Of a stretch of 54,572 nucleotides of DNA, positions 9,275 through 17,349 are shown piece by piece. The translations under genes were made by a program, and so were the position numbers. Under the pieces are notes generated by a model. The model was not told the origin of the DNA and searched no databases. It was given only the letters and a program-made list of their open reading frames with translations. Every line of letters starts with the position of its first letter. Within the stretch, counting starts at the first letter, position 1. Origin of the DNA: Chloroflexota bacterium (lineage in GTDB: Bacteria; Chloroflexota; UBA11872); NCBI GenBank assembly GCA_028874315.1, contig JAPPKM010000027.1, forward strand, positions 1 through 54,572, in the 5' to 3' direction.

Positions 9275-10123
9275 ATGACAGCAGCAACTCGTCAATTCGA
9301 AGGCTGCGGAGCGGTCGTCACCGGCGGCGCCACCGGCATCGGCGGCGCCATCGCCGAACGCCTCGCCGCCGAAGGCGCCTCCGTCCTCATCGCCGACATC
9401 AACGCGGAAGGCGCCAACCAGCGCGCCGCCCGCATCCGGGACTCCGGCGGCACTGCCGCCGCCTGCGCCACCAACGTCGGTGAACTCGACCAGGTCCAGG
9501 CCATGATTCAAACCGCCGTCGACCGCTGGGGCCGCCTCGACATCATCGTCAACAACGCCTACCCCGCCATGGAAGCCATCACCGGCGGCGCCGAAGACGT
9601 CCCGCCCGACGTCTACGACCGCGCCATGGACGTCCTCGTCAAGGCCAGCTACCTGTCCGCCAGATTCGGCGTGCCGCATCTGCGCAGGGCCGGCGGCGGC
9701 AGCATCGTCAACATCTCCAGCATTCACGGATTGCTCGTCGCCCCCGGCGCCCTCGTCTACGAGACCGGCAAAGCCGCCCTCATCGCCGCTACGCGACAGA
9801 TGGCCGTCGAATACGGCCGCGACGGCATACGCGTCAACGCCATCGCCCCCGGCCACATCGTCACCGAGAACATCCAGGCCGGCATCTGGGACGACAACCC
9901 CAGTGGGTTCGACTTCTTCACTGCCCAATACCCCGTCGGCCGCTGCGGCCGCCCCGAAGACATCGCCGCCGCCGTCGCCTTTCTCTGTTCCCGGGACGCC
10001 TCCTTCATCACCGGCCACACCCTCGTCGTCGACGGCGGTCACTCTCTCCAGATCCAGGAAAACTTCGGCGTCGCTCAGGCCCAGTACATGCGAGATCATC
10101 CCGACACCCAGCTTCCCTATTGA
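9275..10123 (+). CDS. SDR family NAD(P)-dependent oxidoreductase
   Basis: A classical short-chain dehydrogenase of 282 residues. The cofactor loop is TGGATGIG (about residues 15-22), followed by NNAY (usually NNAG), the catalytic Ser in NISSIHG and the YETGK (YxxxK) pair. The tail past VVDGGHSLQ is extended by about 25 residues (to QLPY), longer than FabG-type enzymes. The ATG at 9275 is preferred to an in-frame start about 100 bases upstream that would overlap the previous gene. Substrate unknown; the neighbouring Gfo/Idh, isomerase and transporter genes suggest sugar or polyol catabolism. Confidence 0.88.
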   Translation: MTAATRQFEGCGAVVTGGATGIGGAIAERLAAEGASVLIADINAEGANQRAARIRDSGGTAAACATNVGELDQVQAMIQTAVDRWGRLDIIVNNAYPAMEAITGGAEDVPPDVYDRAMDVLVKASYLSARFGVPHLRRAGGGSIVNISSIHGLLVAPGALVYETGKAALIAATRQMAVEYGRDGIRVNAIAPGHIVTENIQAGIWDDNPSGFDFFTAQYPVGRCGRPEDIAAAVAFLCSRDASFITGHTLVVDGGHSLQIQENFGVAQAQYMRDHPDTQLPY

Positions 10124-10166
10124 ATGCGATGTCTAAGCCAGCGTTACGTCCGAACTGCCCGTCTGG

Positions 10167-11414
10167 CTAAATTCGAGTCCGCTGCCGGCGGGCTGGGGCC
10201 GATTCGCCGGCGGCGATGGCGAGGAGGGCGGAGAGGGCGGCGAAGGCGAGCATGGCGAAGGCCGTGGCGTTGAAGTCGAGTACGTCCACGGCCACGCCCA
10301 GCCCGAGGGGGGTGAGTGCCACGCCAATATCGCGCAGGAAGGCATGGGTGCCGAGGGCGGCGCCGAGGCGATCGCGCGGGGCACGATCCACCACGGTGGA
10401 GGTGATGGTGGGTATGGCGCCGCCGCCCAGGCCGAAAGCCAGGCCGAACAGCACATAGGTCGCGGCGTTGTCGGCCTGGCTCACGAGGACGCTGACGAGA
10501 CCCATGGCCAGCGCGCTGGGCACGTAGACCCACAGGCGGCCGTAGCGATCCGACATGGCGCCGGCAACGATAGCGACAGGAAAGCGCATGAGGGTTGAGA
10601 GGGAGATGGCAGCGCCGATCAGGAAGGGCTGGAGGTTGAGAATCTCGCCGCCGAAGAGCGGGTAAAAGAAGGCCTTGAATCCGAAGATGGGCACGGCAAG
10701 GGCCATGGCCATGCCGTTGACTAGCAATAGCCGGCCGGGCGAGTAGATGGCACGGCGGACGAAGCGAATCGGGTTCTCTCGCCGGGCCGGAGTGGATTCA
10801 GAGGCACGGACCGGCGGCGGCTCGTCCTTTACATAACGCTTCACCATGAACATCCCGGTCAGGATGGCCAGGACGGTTAGGAGCATGCCGATGCGCCAAT
10901 GGGCCACGGTGGCGACGGCGCCAACGACGACGGGCGAGAGGAAACCGCCCATCATGGTGGCGGAACTGACGGCGCCCAGCATGCGGCCGCGTTCCCGCTC
11001 GGGCGCCTGGCGGGCGACGTAGGCCTGGGCGGCGGCGCTGGCGGTGATGGATCCGGCGCCCTCGACGATCCGTCCGATCAGGAGCAGCCAGTAGAAGGGC
11101 GCGGAAACCGTGACGATGACGCCCACGATGGCGAGCGCGCCGCCGCCGTAGAAGAGCGGATGGAGTCGGACCCGGTCGACCAATGCCCCGATGGGCAGGT
11201 TGATGATCAGACGGGCGAGGGCAAAGCTGGCGATGAGCGCGGCCAGGGCCGTGCCAGCCGTGTCCTCGAGATTGAAATCGCGGCTGATCGGCGCCAGCAC
11301 GGACGCGATGGAGCCGTTGCCGAAGGCCACCGCCACGGTAATGGCCATGGACGCCAGCACGTCGCGCGGCAGATCCAGGACCGCGAGCCATGGCAAGCGG
11401 CGTCGGGGCGGCAT
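10167..11414 (-). CDS. Major facilitator superfamily transporter
   Basis: This protein of 415 residues has about twelve hydrophobic segments split by a central charged loop (about residues 195-220, VRASESTPARRENP), the standard 6+6 MFS layout. The loop between helices 2 and 3 carries a version of the MFS A motif (GALVDRVRLHP, about 77-87), with a second copy in the C-half (GAMSDRYGRLW). It is the last gene of a probable isomerase, Gfo/Idh, transporter operon and follows the Gfo/Idh stop by 66 bases. A sugar or polyol importer would fit, but the substrate cannot be read from the sequence. Confidence 0.88.
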   Translation of the reverse strand: MPPRRRLPWLAVLDLPRDVLASMAITVAVAFGNGSIASVLAPISRDFNLEDTAGTALAALIASFALARLIINLPIGALVDRVRLHPLFYGGGALAIVGVIVTVSAPFYWLLLIGRIVEGAGSITASAAAQAYVARQAPERERGRMLGAVSSATMMGGFLSPVVVGAVATVAHWRIGMLLTVLAILTGMFMVKRYVKDEPPPVRASESTPARRENPIRFVRRAIYSPGRLLLVNGMAMALAVPIFGFKAFFYPLFGGEILNLQPFLIGAAISLSTLMRFPVAIVAGAMSDRYGRLWVYVPSALAMGLVSVLVSQADNAATYVLFGLAFGLGGGAIPTITSTVVDRAPRDRLGAALGTHAFLRDIGVALTPLGLGVAVDVLDFNATAFAMLAFAALSALLAIAAGESAPARRQRTRI

Positions 11415-11480
11415 TCAGGGCCCGTTAGGCGATCGGGCTAGCTGGCCCGTACGGCGCCTCCGCTGAGCTGCGATGTCGGG

Positions 11481-12494
11481 TCAATTCCTGACATCGATGA
11501 TCTGGTTGTCAATGGCGGAGTCGTAGCCGGCGAAGACGAGCTCAAGATTGCGGCGGCCCTCGGTCAGAGTGTGGAGGGGCGGGGCGTCGCCGCGGACGGC
11601 GTCGGCGAATCGGCGAAAGATGGGCGTGAACCCGAGCTCGTCGGCGTCCGTGCTTTCCAGCACTTCCGTTCGATCGCCGGTGTGCAGGACGGCTTCGCCG
11701 CGGTCGAGGCGAATGGAGCCAAGGTCGCCGTGAACCTCGGTGAGGCCGGTTGCGCTGATGGCGCTCCATGCCGCGAGAACGATCGATGTGGCGCCGCTGG
11801 CGTGGCCGAGCATGAGGGCGGCGGTGTCGTCCACGTCCTGCTTCTGTACGTGGGTGCCGACGCGGGCGGAGACGTGGGTGATGGGAGATTGGAGCATGGC
11901 CTCGGCGGTGTAGAGATTGTGGTAACCGTTGTCGAGCAGGGCGCCGCCGCCGGCATCTTCGCGTCGGCTGCGCCAGGTCGGATCGTAGGCGGCCGCGCCC
12001 ACGTACCAGCCGCTGCCCATGTGCTCCATGCGGAACATGAAGGGTCGGCCGATGCGCCCGGCTTCAATGGCGGCCAGGGTGGCGGCGGTGCTGGGGCGAT
12101 TGAGGTAGTTGTGCATGATGCCGGCAGGGATGTCGTTGCGTTTGACCTCGGCGATAATCTCGTCGGCCTGCTTCAAGGACGTGGCCAGCGGCTTTTCGCT
12201 GAGGAAGGGCGTACGGGTACGGGCGGCGCCCAGGCAGACGGGGGCGTGGAAGCGGTGGGGAACGGCGATGTCCACGGCGTCGACGAGGCCGGAGCGAAGC
12301 AAGTCGCGATAGTCCGGGAAACGGGCCGCGGACGGGACACCGAAGCGGTCGCTGATGAAGTTGAGGCGTTCGGGTGTGGGGTCCGCCACGGCGGTGACCT
12401 GCCAGACGTCCGGCATGCGCTGAAGGACGGGGGCGTGGCCCTCTTCCTGGATGCGGCCGCAGCCGATGAGGCCGATACGCAAGGGCGCGGCCAT
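11481..12494 (-). CDS. Gfo/Idh/MocA family oxidoreductase
   Basis: The N-terminal Rossmann domain of this 337-residue enzyme has GLIGCGRIQEEGHAPVL (about residues 8-24) and AVADPTPER. The family's FLSEKPLATSL motif (EKP, about 95-105) holds the catalytic lysine. The C-terminal beta-sheet domain contains GGGALLDNGYHNLYTAE, the usual 'GGG.l.D.g.H..d' element with its catalytic His. Such enzymes oxidise or reduce sugars, inositols and amino sugars. The ATG overlaps the stop of the upstream isomerase by one base (TGATG), so the two are very likely co-translated and act in one pathway. Confidence 0.92.
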   Translation of the reverse strand: MAAPLRIGLIGCGRIQEEGHAPVLQRMPDVWQVTAVADPTPERLNFISDRFGVPSAARFPDYRDLLRSGLVDAVDIAVPHRFHAPVCLGAARTRTPFLSEKPLATSLKQADEIIAEVKRNDIPAGIMHNYLNRPSTAATLAAIEAGRIGRPFMFRMEHMGSGWYVGAAAYDPTWRSRREDAGGGALLDNGYHNLYTAEAMLQSPITHVSARVGTHVQKQDVDDTAALMLGHASGATSIVLAAWSAISATGLTEVHGDLGSIRLDRGEAVLHTGDRTEVLESTDADELGFTPIFRRFADAVRGDAPPLHTLTEGRRNLELVFAGYDSAIDNQIIDVRN

Positions 12495-13342
12495 CAGGCG
12501 TTTTCGCCGCCGAGGTCGAAGCCCAGGCGTTCGGTGAGGTAGCGCGAATTGACTTCGAGGCTCTGGCGGGGGGTGGTTTGTGAGCGGTCAAGTTCGACGG
12601 TGAGCCAGCCGTCGTAGCCGGCTTCGCGCGCCACGTCCAGCAGAGCCGGCAGGTCGACGACGCCGGTGCCCAGTTCGCCGAAGAAGGCGATGCGGGGGGC
12701 GTGGTCCTGGGCGCTGGCCACGTCGGGCGTCTCGACGTCGAGTTCGGGTACGTAGTCCTTGATGTGCATGTAGGTGAGGATGTCGCGGTAGCAGGACGCG
12801 ACTTCCACGGGATCGTCGCCGGCCTTGGCGATGTGGGCGGGGTCGAGCGCGAGCTTGACCAGGTCGGTGTCGACGGCGTCGAAGAAGCGGGTGATTTCGT
12901 CACGCTGCTCGATGACCGTGTTCCAGTGCGGGTGCATGCCGGCCACGATGCCCTTGTCGCGAGCCGCGGCGGCGACTTCGGTCACGCCGCTGGCGAACCT
13001 GGCCATGTCCTCGGCAGAGGGTGTGCCGTCTCGACGGCCGGGTCCGAGGACGAGGCGGTCGGAGCCCATCTCGTGCAGGAAGTTGATAATGGCCAGGTTG
13101 TTGGCAATGGCCTCGGCCTGCTGGGCGGGATCGTGCAGTGGACCTCCGCCATAGAGGGCCGAGAGGCGCAGGCCGCGGGCTTGCAACATGGCCTGGAAGT
13201 CGTGGGCGCGGCCGGCGAATTGGGTGACGACGGTGCCGAAGGTCTCGGTGCCGGCGTAGCCGAAGCTACCGATGTCGTCGATGGCCTCGACCAGATTGTC
13301 GCCCCAGGTGATCTGGTGGCAGGAACAGCGAAAGACGGCCAC
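12494..13342 (-). CDS. Sugar phosphate isomerase/epimerase (xylose-isomerase-like TIM barrel)
   Basis: This protein (282 residues) belongs to the AP-endonuclease-2/IolE-like TIM-barrel family. Metal-site segments are recognisable: GMHPHWNT (about residue 136), LALDPAHIAKAGDDP (about 165-180), MHIKDYV (about 192) and the final LTVELD strand. Related proteins include inosose dehydratase, hydroxypyruvate isomerase and 3-keto-sugar epimerases. It is the first gene of a three-gene minus-strand operon with the Gfo/Idh enzyme and the MFS transporter. Together they suggest uptake and oxidation/isomerisation of a sugar or cyclitol, but the compound is unknown. Confidence 0.87.
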   Translation of the reverse strand: MAVFRCSCHQITWGDNLVEAIDDIGSFGYAGTETFGTVVTQFAGRAHDFQAMLQARGLRLSALYGGGPLHDPAQQAEAIANNLAIINFLHEMGSDRLVLGPGRRDGTPSAEDMARFASGVTEVAAAARDKGIVAGMHPHWNTVIEQRDEITRFFDAVDTDLVKLALDPAHIAKAGDDPVEVASCYRDILTYMHIKDYVPELDVETPDVASAQDHAPRIAFFGELGTGVVDLPALLDVAREAGYDGWLTVELDRSQTTPRQSLEVNSRYLTERLGFDLGGENA

Positions 13343-13590
13343 AGGACAACCTCACGATTTGAAGGCGCGAGAAGGCGCCGACCCCGGCGGCGTGAACGTA
13401 CGTTCTGCGGGGCCGCGGGGCAACTGGACGGGAACCGTCCGCGTGTGGGCGTCGAACACCGCGTAGGGCCATCGGCCGGGAATTGAAGGATGAGTTCTGC
13501 GGTACGATCGACCAAACGGTTGGGTGGCAGATGCGTCCGCCATCCTGACCGGGGGCGGTGAAATCGTAACGATTCCCGAGGAGGGACACC

Positions 13591-13767
13591 GTGAGCACCG
13601 CCTCATATGAGCAACGGCTTAGCGTCGTTGAAGCCGAGCGCAAGCACCTGGCAACGAAGGCCGATTTGCATGCCCTGGAGACCAGGCTTACCCGCTGGAT
13701 TGCCGGTTTGGGATTTGGCGTGGTTGGGACGCTGATTGCCGTCCTGGTGGACCGGTTTGCGGGGTAG
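13591..13767 (+). CDS. Small single-helix membrane protein with coiled-coil N-terminus
   Basis: A short reading frame of 58 codons starting at GTG, with an excellent ribosome binding site GAGGAGGG at 13578-13585, five bases upstream. The product has a charged helix (VEAERKHLATKADLHALETR, about residues 12-31) leading into one hydrophobic helix (IAGLGFGVVGTLIAVLV) and a terminal DRFAG. This resembles the KADLxALExRL-plus-membrane-helix tail of DUF1640/CCDC90-like proteins. Small proteins of this form are common and mostly uncharacterised. It lies alone between the divergent isomerase operon and the methyltransferase gene. The ribosome binding site and protein-like pattern make it believable. 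Confidence 0.65.
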   Translation: MSTASYEQRLSVVEAERKHLATKADLHALETRLTRWIAGLGFGVVGTLIAVLVDRFAG

Positions 13768-13942
13768 GTCCGGCACGTAGCAGCGGGTCAGGCCGCGTCG
13801 GATTTCTTCGCCGATCTCGTCTGGTAGCCGACCATCGGACGCCGGCTTCCGTCACGAGCGAGGCGGCTCGACGGTTGAGCAGGTGAGCGTCCAGACTGCC
13901 GACGCGGCCGGGGCATCAGATGGGGTTCCTGAGTCCAGACGC

Positions 13943-14737
13943 ATGCGCGTGACCGACCGTGAGCGGCTAGGCGAGCAATACTCGGACGATGCCCGGCTGG
14001 CTTTGCGCCAGGAAACGCATCGGCGCTACAGCGAGCGTCCCGATAACACTCCCGAGTGGGTGCTTGGCCTGCTGGCGCCGGCACCTGGGGACCTGGTGCT
14101 GGACGCGGGGGCTGGGAACGGCGCGTACCACCCGGCGCTCCGTAGTCGCGGGGTCAGGATCGTGGCGGTTGAGCGTGAGATGGGGATGATTCGGTCGGTG
14201 TCCGAGCCGATGGCGGGGTACGTGGCAGGTGATGTGACAACGCTTCCGCTGTCCAGCGACGCGACGGACCACAGCATGGCCAATCACATGCTGTACCACG
14301 TCCCGGACATTCCGGCTGCGCTGATGGAGCTTGCTCGGGTGACGCGACCTGGTGGGCGGGTGGCACTAACCACCAACGGCGACCGCCGGGAGTCGCCGCT
14401 CCAGCGATTACACGAGCGGGCGGCGCTGGAACTGGGCATCGACGCGGACGTGCCGATCACGACGGATCGCTTTGGCGACCACAACCTGCGGCAGGTGCGG
14501 CGCGTCTTTCCGGACGCAGCAAAGCGCGAGCAGGTGAATGCTCTGGTATTTCGGACGGCGGAACCGGTGCTGGCGTACTACGGGTCGGGACCCGTGGACA
14601 GCGTGCGAGAGCCCGCGGCTGACACGCGCCGCGAACTGGTGGGTCGGATGGACGAATTGGTTCGGCAGCGGATTGCGGCTGACCGCGAATTCCGGATTCC
14701 CAAGCGGCTGGTCTGCTACCTGGCGACGTCGCCCTAG
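13943..14737 (+). CDS. Class I SAM-dependent methyltransferase
   Basis: The SAM-binding motif I is LVLDAGAGNGAYHPAL, followed by an acidic residue at the end of strand 2 (VAVERE), GDVTTLPL (motif II) and ARVTRPGGRVALTTNG (motif post I/III). This is the layout of ubiE/Methyltransf_11 enzymes. I give the ATG at 13943 (264 residues); a GTG at 13883 would add 20 residues without family likeness, and neither has a strong ribosome binding site. The substrate is unknown and the neighbours give no clear hint. Confidence 0.85.
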   Translation: MRVTDRERLGEQYSDDARLALRQETHRRYSERPDNTPEWVLGLLAPAPGDLVLDAGAGNGAYHPALRSRGVRIVAVEREMGMIRSVSEPMAGYVAGDVTTLPLSSDATDHSMANHMLYHVPDIPAALMELARVTRPGGRVALTTNGDRRESPLQRLHERAALELGIDADVPITTDRFGDHNLRQVRRVFPDAAKREQVNALVFRTAEPVLAYYGSGPVDSVREPAADTRRELVGRMDELVRQRIAADREFRIPKRLVCYLATSP

Positions 14738-14805
14738 TTTCGGGAGGCTGAGGCCTCTGTGCCACTATCGGGCCGGACGTGTCTCGGGACTGGCGAGGTC
14801 AGAAC

Positions 14806-15591
14806 GTGGCGAAGGGACTGGACGGCAAGGTGACCGTGATTACCGGCGCGGGGCGGGGCATTGGGCAGGCCATTGCCGAACGCTTCGCAGCCGAGGGCGC
14901 GTCGGTGCTGGTGGCCGACGTCGATACGGAGGCTGCCGAGGCGGTTGCGGCAGGCATCGCTGCGTCCGGCGGCTCGGCTCGGGCGCAGGCCGCCGACGTG
15001 CGAAATCCGGCGGACATCACCGCCATGTTCGAAGCCGCCGAAACAGCATTTGGTCCCGTGGACATCGTGGTGAACAACGCGGGGATCGGCGGGGCCTCGT
15101 CTATCGCCGAACAGTCGATGGACGCGTGGGACAACATGTTTGCCATCAACGTGCGCGGGGTCTTCCTGGGTGTGCAAGAAGCGGCCCGGCGGATGGAGCC
15201 GCGCGGTTCCGGCATCATCATCAACATTGCATCGGCCGCCGGAAAGATCGCGCGGCCGTATATGGCCTGCTATTGCGCGACCAAGCACGCGGTAATTGGA
15301 ATAACCCGTTCCACCGCCATGGAACTAGCGCCGTCGGGTGTGCGCGTGGTTGCCCTCTGCCCCGGCATCGTGGACACGCGACTCTGGCGGGAGGACCTAA
15401 ACCCGGACCTGACCGAGCTGGAGGGCCGCGAAGACGAGTCGGCCTGGGATGTTCGGGTTGCCGGGATCCCAATAGGCCGCCACCAAGTTCCCGCGGACGT
15501 GGCGAACGCGGCCTACATGCTGGCGAGTGACGACGCCTCCTACATCACCGGGATCTCGCTAAGCGTGGACGGCGGGATGGTGCTGCACTGA
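14806..15591 (+). CDS. SDR family oxidoreductase
   Basis: A classical short-chain dehydrogenase of 261 residues. The cofactor loop is TGAGRGIG, with VADVD at the end of strand 2 (Asp suggests NAD preference), NNAGIGG, the catalytic Ser in NIASAAG, and YCATK (YxxxK). It ends in SVDGGMVLH. The GTG at 14806 has GAGG seven bases upstream; an in-frame GTG at 14779 lacks one. The stop lies within or next to the start of the following MetE-like gene, so the two are probably one transcript. Physiological substrate unknown. Confidence 0.9.
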   Translation: MAKGLDGKVTVITGAGRGIGQAIAERFAAEGASVLVADVDTEAAEAVAAGIAASGGSARAQAADVRNPADITAMFEAAETAFGPVDIVVNNAGIGGASSIAEQSMDAWDNMFAINVRGVFLGVQEAARRMEPRGSGIIINIASAAGKIARPYMACYCATKHAVIGITRSTAMELAPSGVRVVALCPGIVDTRLWREDLNPDLTELEGREDESAWDVRVAGIPIGRHQVPADVANAAYMLASDDASYITGISLSVDGGMVLH

Positions 15592-15623
15592 GCGAGGCGG
15601 GCGCGGCGCCGTTTCCGACGTTC

Positions 15624-16664
15624 GTGGTGGGGAGCCTGCCGCGGCCGGTGTGGGTGCGGGAGCTGATCGAGCGGCGTAAGCGGGGCGAGGTAAGCGCGGC
15701 CGCGGCCGAGCGCGTGCTGGACGACGCGGTACCGGCGGCGATCCGGATGCAGGAAGCGGCCGGGTTGGACTACGTCTCGGACGGCGAGTGGCGGCGCGAG
15801 AGCTACGTGAAAGTGTTTGCCGACGCTGTGGCGGGGTTCGAGCCGGACCTGATTGCAGGCGGCCGTGGGGCGGCCTATCCGGCGGTAACGCAGCCGCTGC
15901 GGCAGGAGCGGCCGATTGCGCTGGACGAGGCGCGATTTGTGCAGCGGTCGACCACGCGGCGGACGCTGGCGGCGGTGCCCTCGCCGTACACGATCGCGCG
16001 GCGCATGTGGAGTCCGGAGCACTCCACGGGGGCGTACGCCACGCGCGAGGACTTCATGGAGGCGTGCATACCGATCATCAACGGGGAGTTGCAGCGGCTG
16101 ACGTCGCTGGGGGTGGACGCGATCCAGCTGGACGATCCGTGGCTGGCGCTGCTGGTGGATGCGGAGTACCGGGCGCGGGCTGCGATCGATGACGTTGAGC
16201 ACGAGATCGAGATGGCGGTGCAGGGCGTCAACGGGGCGGTGGAGGGCGTGGACCACCCGCTGATCTCGGTGCACTTGTGCCACGCGCACGCCAACCGCCG
16301 GCACAGCACGCGCGGGCCGTATGGCCTGGTAATCGGCGCTGTTGGACGGATGAACGTGCATCGATTTGCCATGGAGTTCGCTACACCCGACGCCGGAGGG
16401 ATCGAGGTGTTGGCGCAGTTCCCTAACGACAAGCTGCTCGGCCTGGGCGTGATCGACCACACGGACATCAACGTCGAGACGCCGGAGACGGTGGCGGAGC
16501 GGGCCGAGGCGGCGATGCAGTACGTGCCGGCCGAGCGGCTGACGCTGAATCCCGACTGTGGGTTTGCGCCGTCCAGCATCAATCCGATGGATCTGGACGA
16601 GGCGTATTTGAAGCTGCGGGCGTTGTGTAAAGGGGCTGAGTTGCTGCGGGAGCGCTATAGCTAA
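15624..16664 (+). CDS. MetE C-terminal-like (cobalamin-independent methionine synthase family) protein
   Basis: This TIM-barrel protein resembles the catalytic half of MetE and its short archaeal/bacterial relatives. It opens with VGSLPRP (usually VGSfPRp), and the zinc ligands are visible as H-x-C in ISVHLCHAH and Cys in LNPDCGF near the C-terminus. Short MetE-like proteins demethylate or transfer methyl groups from varied donors, so methionine synthesis is not assured. The start is uncertain. The GTG at 15624 would cut the usual residues before VGS, while a CTG at 15588 would restore them (PFPTFVVGS) and overlap the upstream SDR stop as CTGA. Confidence 0.82.
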   Translation: MVGSLPRPVWVRELIERRKRGEVSAAAAERVLDDAVPAAIRMQEAAGLDYVSDGEWRRESYVKVFADAVAGFEPDLIAGGRGAAYPAVTQPLRQERPIALDEARFVQRSTTRRTLAAVPSPYTIARRMWSPEHSTGAYATREDFMEACIPIINGELQRLTSLGVDAIQLDDPWLALLVDAEYRARAAIDDVEHEIEMAVQGVNGAVEGVDHPLISVHLCHAHANRRHSTRGPYGLVIGAVGRMNVHRFAMEFATPDAGGIEVLAQFPNDKLLGLGVIDHTDINVETPETVAERAEAAMQYVPAERLTLNPDCGFAPSSINPMDLDEAYLKLRALCKGAELLRERYS

Positions 16665-16677
16665 TCCGAAGCCAGGG

Positions 16678-17340
16678 TCAGTGGACGGCCGTGCGAAGGC
16701 GCCATAGAGCCTGGATGCTTGCGAGGGTTAGGAAGGCGGCGGCGGCGGCGGCGGCGTGGTCGAGGAGGTTGAGGCCCCAGCCGAGGTAGGCGATCAGGAA
16801 GGGGTAGTAGACCATCCAGGTCTTGACGCTGAATGGCAGGGGCGTGCGAAAGCGGTCCGCCAGGTAGAGCAGGACGTTGGCGAGCGGGTAGGCCGCGGCA
16901 TAGGCCACGCCGATCTCGCCGCGCAGGGCGCCGACGGCCACGAGTCCGCCCACCACGGTGAGTTCGCGCACGTGGTCGCAGACCTGGTCCAGTAGGGCCC
17001 CGAAGTTGGAGGCCAAGCCGCGCGCCCGGGCTAATTCGCCGTCAAGGAAGTCGAGCACGAGCGTGCCGATGAAGAGCGCGAGGGCGAAGCGAGGGAAAGG
17101 AACGATCAGGAAGGCGACAACGAATCCGAGCGGAATCTGTCCAAGTGAAAGCGCATTCGGGTGGACGCGGGCGGCGGCAAGCGTCTTGATAACCGGCCGA
17201 ACGAGGTGGCCGCCGAGGCGTCGGAGTGGGGCTAGCAGCAGGCGTTCGAGGGTGGAGTAGGAGCCGGGCGGCGGCGACTCGGGCGGAGGACCTTCACCCG
17301 GCCCTCTCCCGGTGGGAGAGGGTGGAGCGGGGGCCGACAT
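16678..17340 (-). CDS. CDP-alcohol phosphatidyltransferase family protein
   Basis: This 220-residue integral membrane enzyme joins a CDP-linked lipid to an alcohol in phospholipid synthesis. The family signature DGx2ARx8Gx3Dx3D is complete, from LDGELARARG to ALLDQVCD (about residues 98-122). Six hydrophobic segments surround it. The first 25 residues (including SPTGRGPGEG) are the translation of a REP-like palindrome at 17291-17330, so either the repeat inserted into the coding start or the true start lies further in. A (GGC)7 run at 16735-16755 encodes polyalanine in the last membrane segment. It follows glyQS by nine bases. The exact lipid product (PG, PI or other) is unclear. Confidence 0.85.
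   Translation of the reverse strand: MSAPAPPSPTGRGPGEGPPPESPPPGSYSTLERLLLAPLRRLGGHLVRPVIKTLAAARVHPNALSLGQIPLGFVVAFLIVPFPRFALALFIGTLVLDFLDGELARARGLASNFGALLDQVCDHVRELTVVGGLVAVGALRGEIGVAYAAAYPLANVLLYLADRFRTPLPFSVKTWMVYYPFLIAYLGWGLNLLDHAAAAAAAFLTLASIQALWRLRTAVH
16735..16755. repeat. (GGC)7 trinucleotide run
   Basis: Seven perfect GGC repeats lie inside the CDP-alcohol phosphatidyltransferase gene and encode a run of seven alanines in its last hydrophobic segment on the minus strand. Such runs are prone to slippage, but in-frame changes would only alter the number of alanines. Confidence 0.8.
17291..17330. repeat. REP-like palindrome, copy 1
   Basis: CCCTCTCCC at 17302-17310 and GGGAGAGGG at 17314-17322 form a perfect nine-base inverted repeat around a three-base loop, with an outer CTTCACCCGG arm on the left. 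The same core occurs at 51302 and 52432 in the opposite orientation. This copy lies within the first codons of the CDP-alcohol phosphatidyltransferase gene. Confidence 0.75.
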
Positions 17341-17349
17341 TGGCGCGGG

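Noticed and set aside
10124-10166. Replication origin at the skew switch
   Set aside because: No dnaA, dnaN, gidA or visible cluster of DnaA boxes, and the genes converge on the point. I kept the skew change as an observation but not as an origin.
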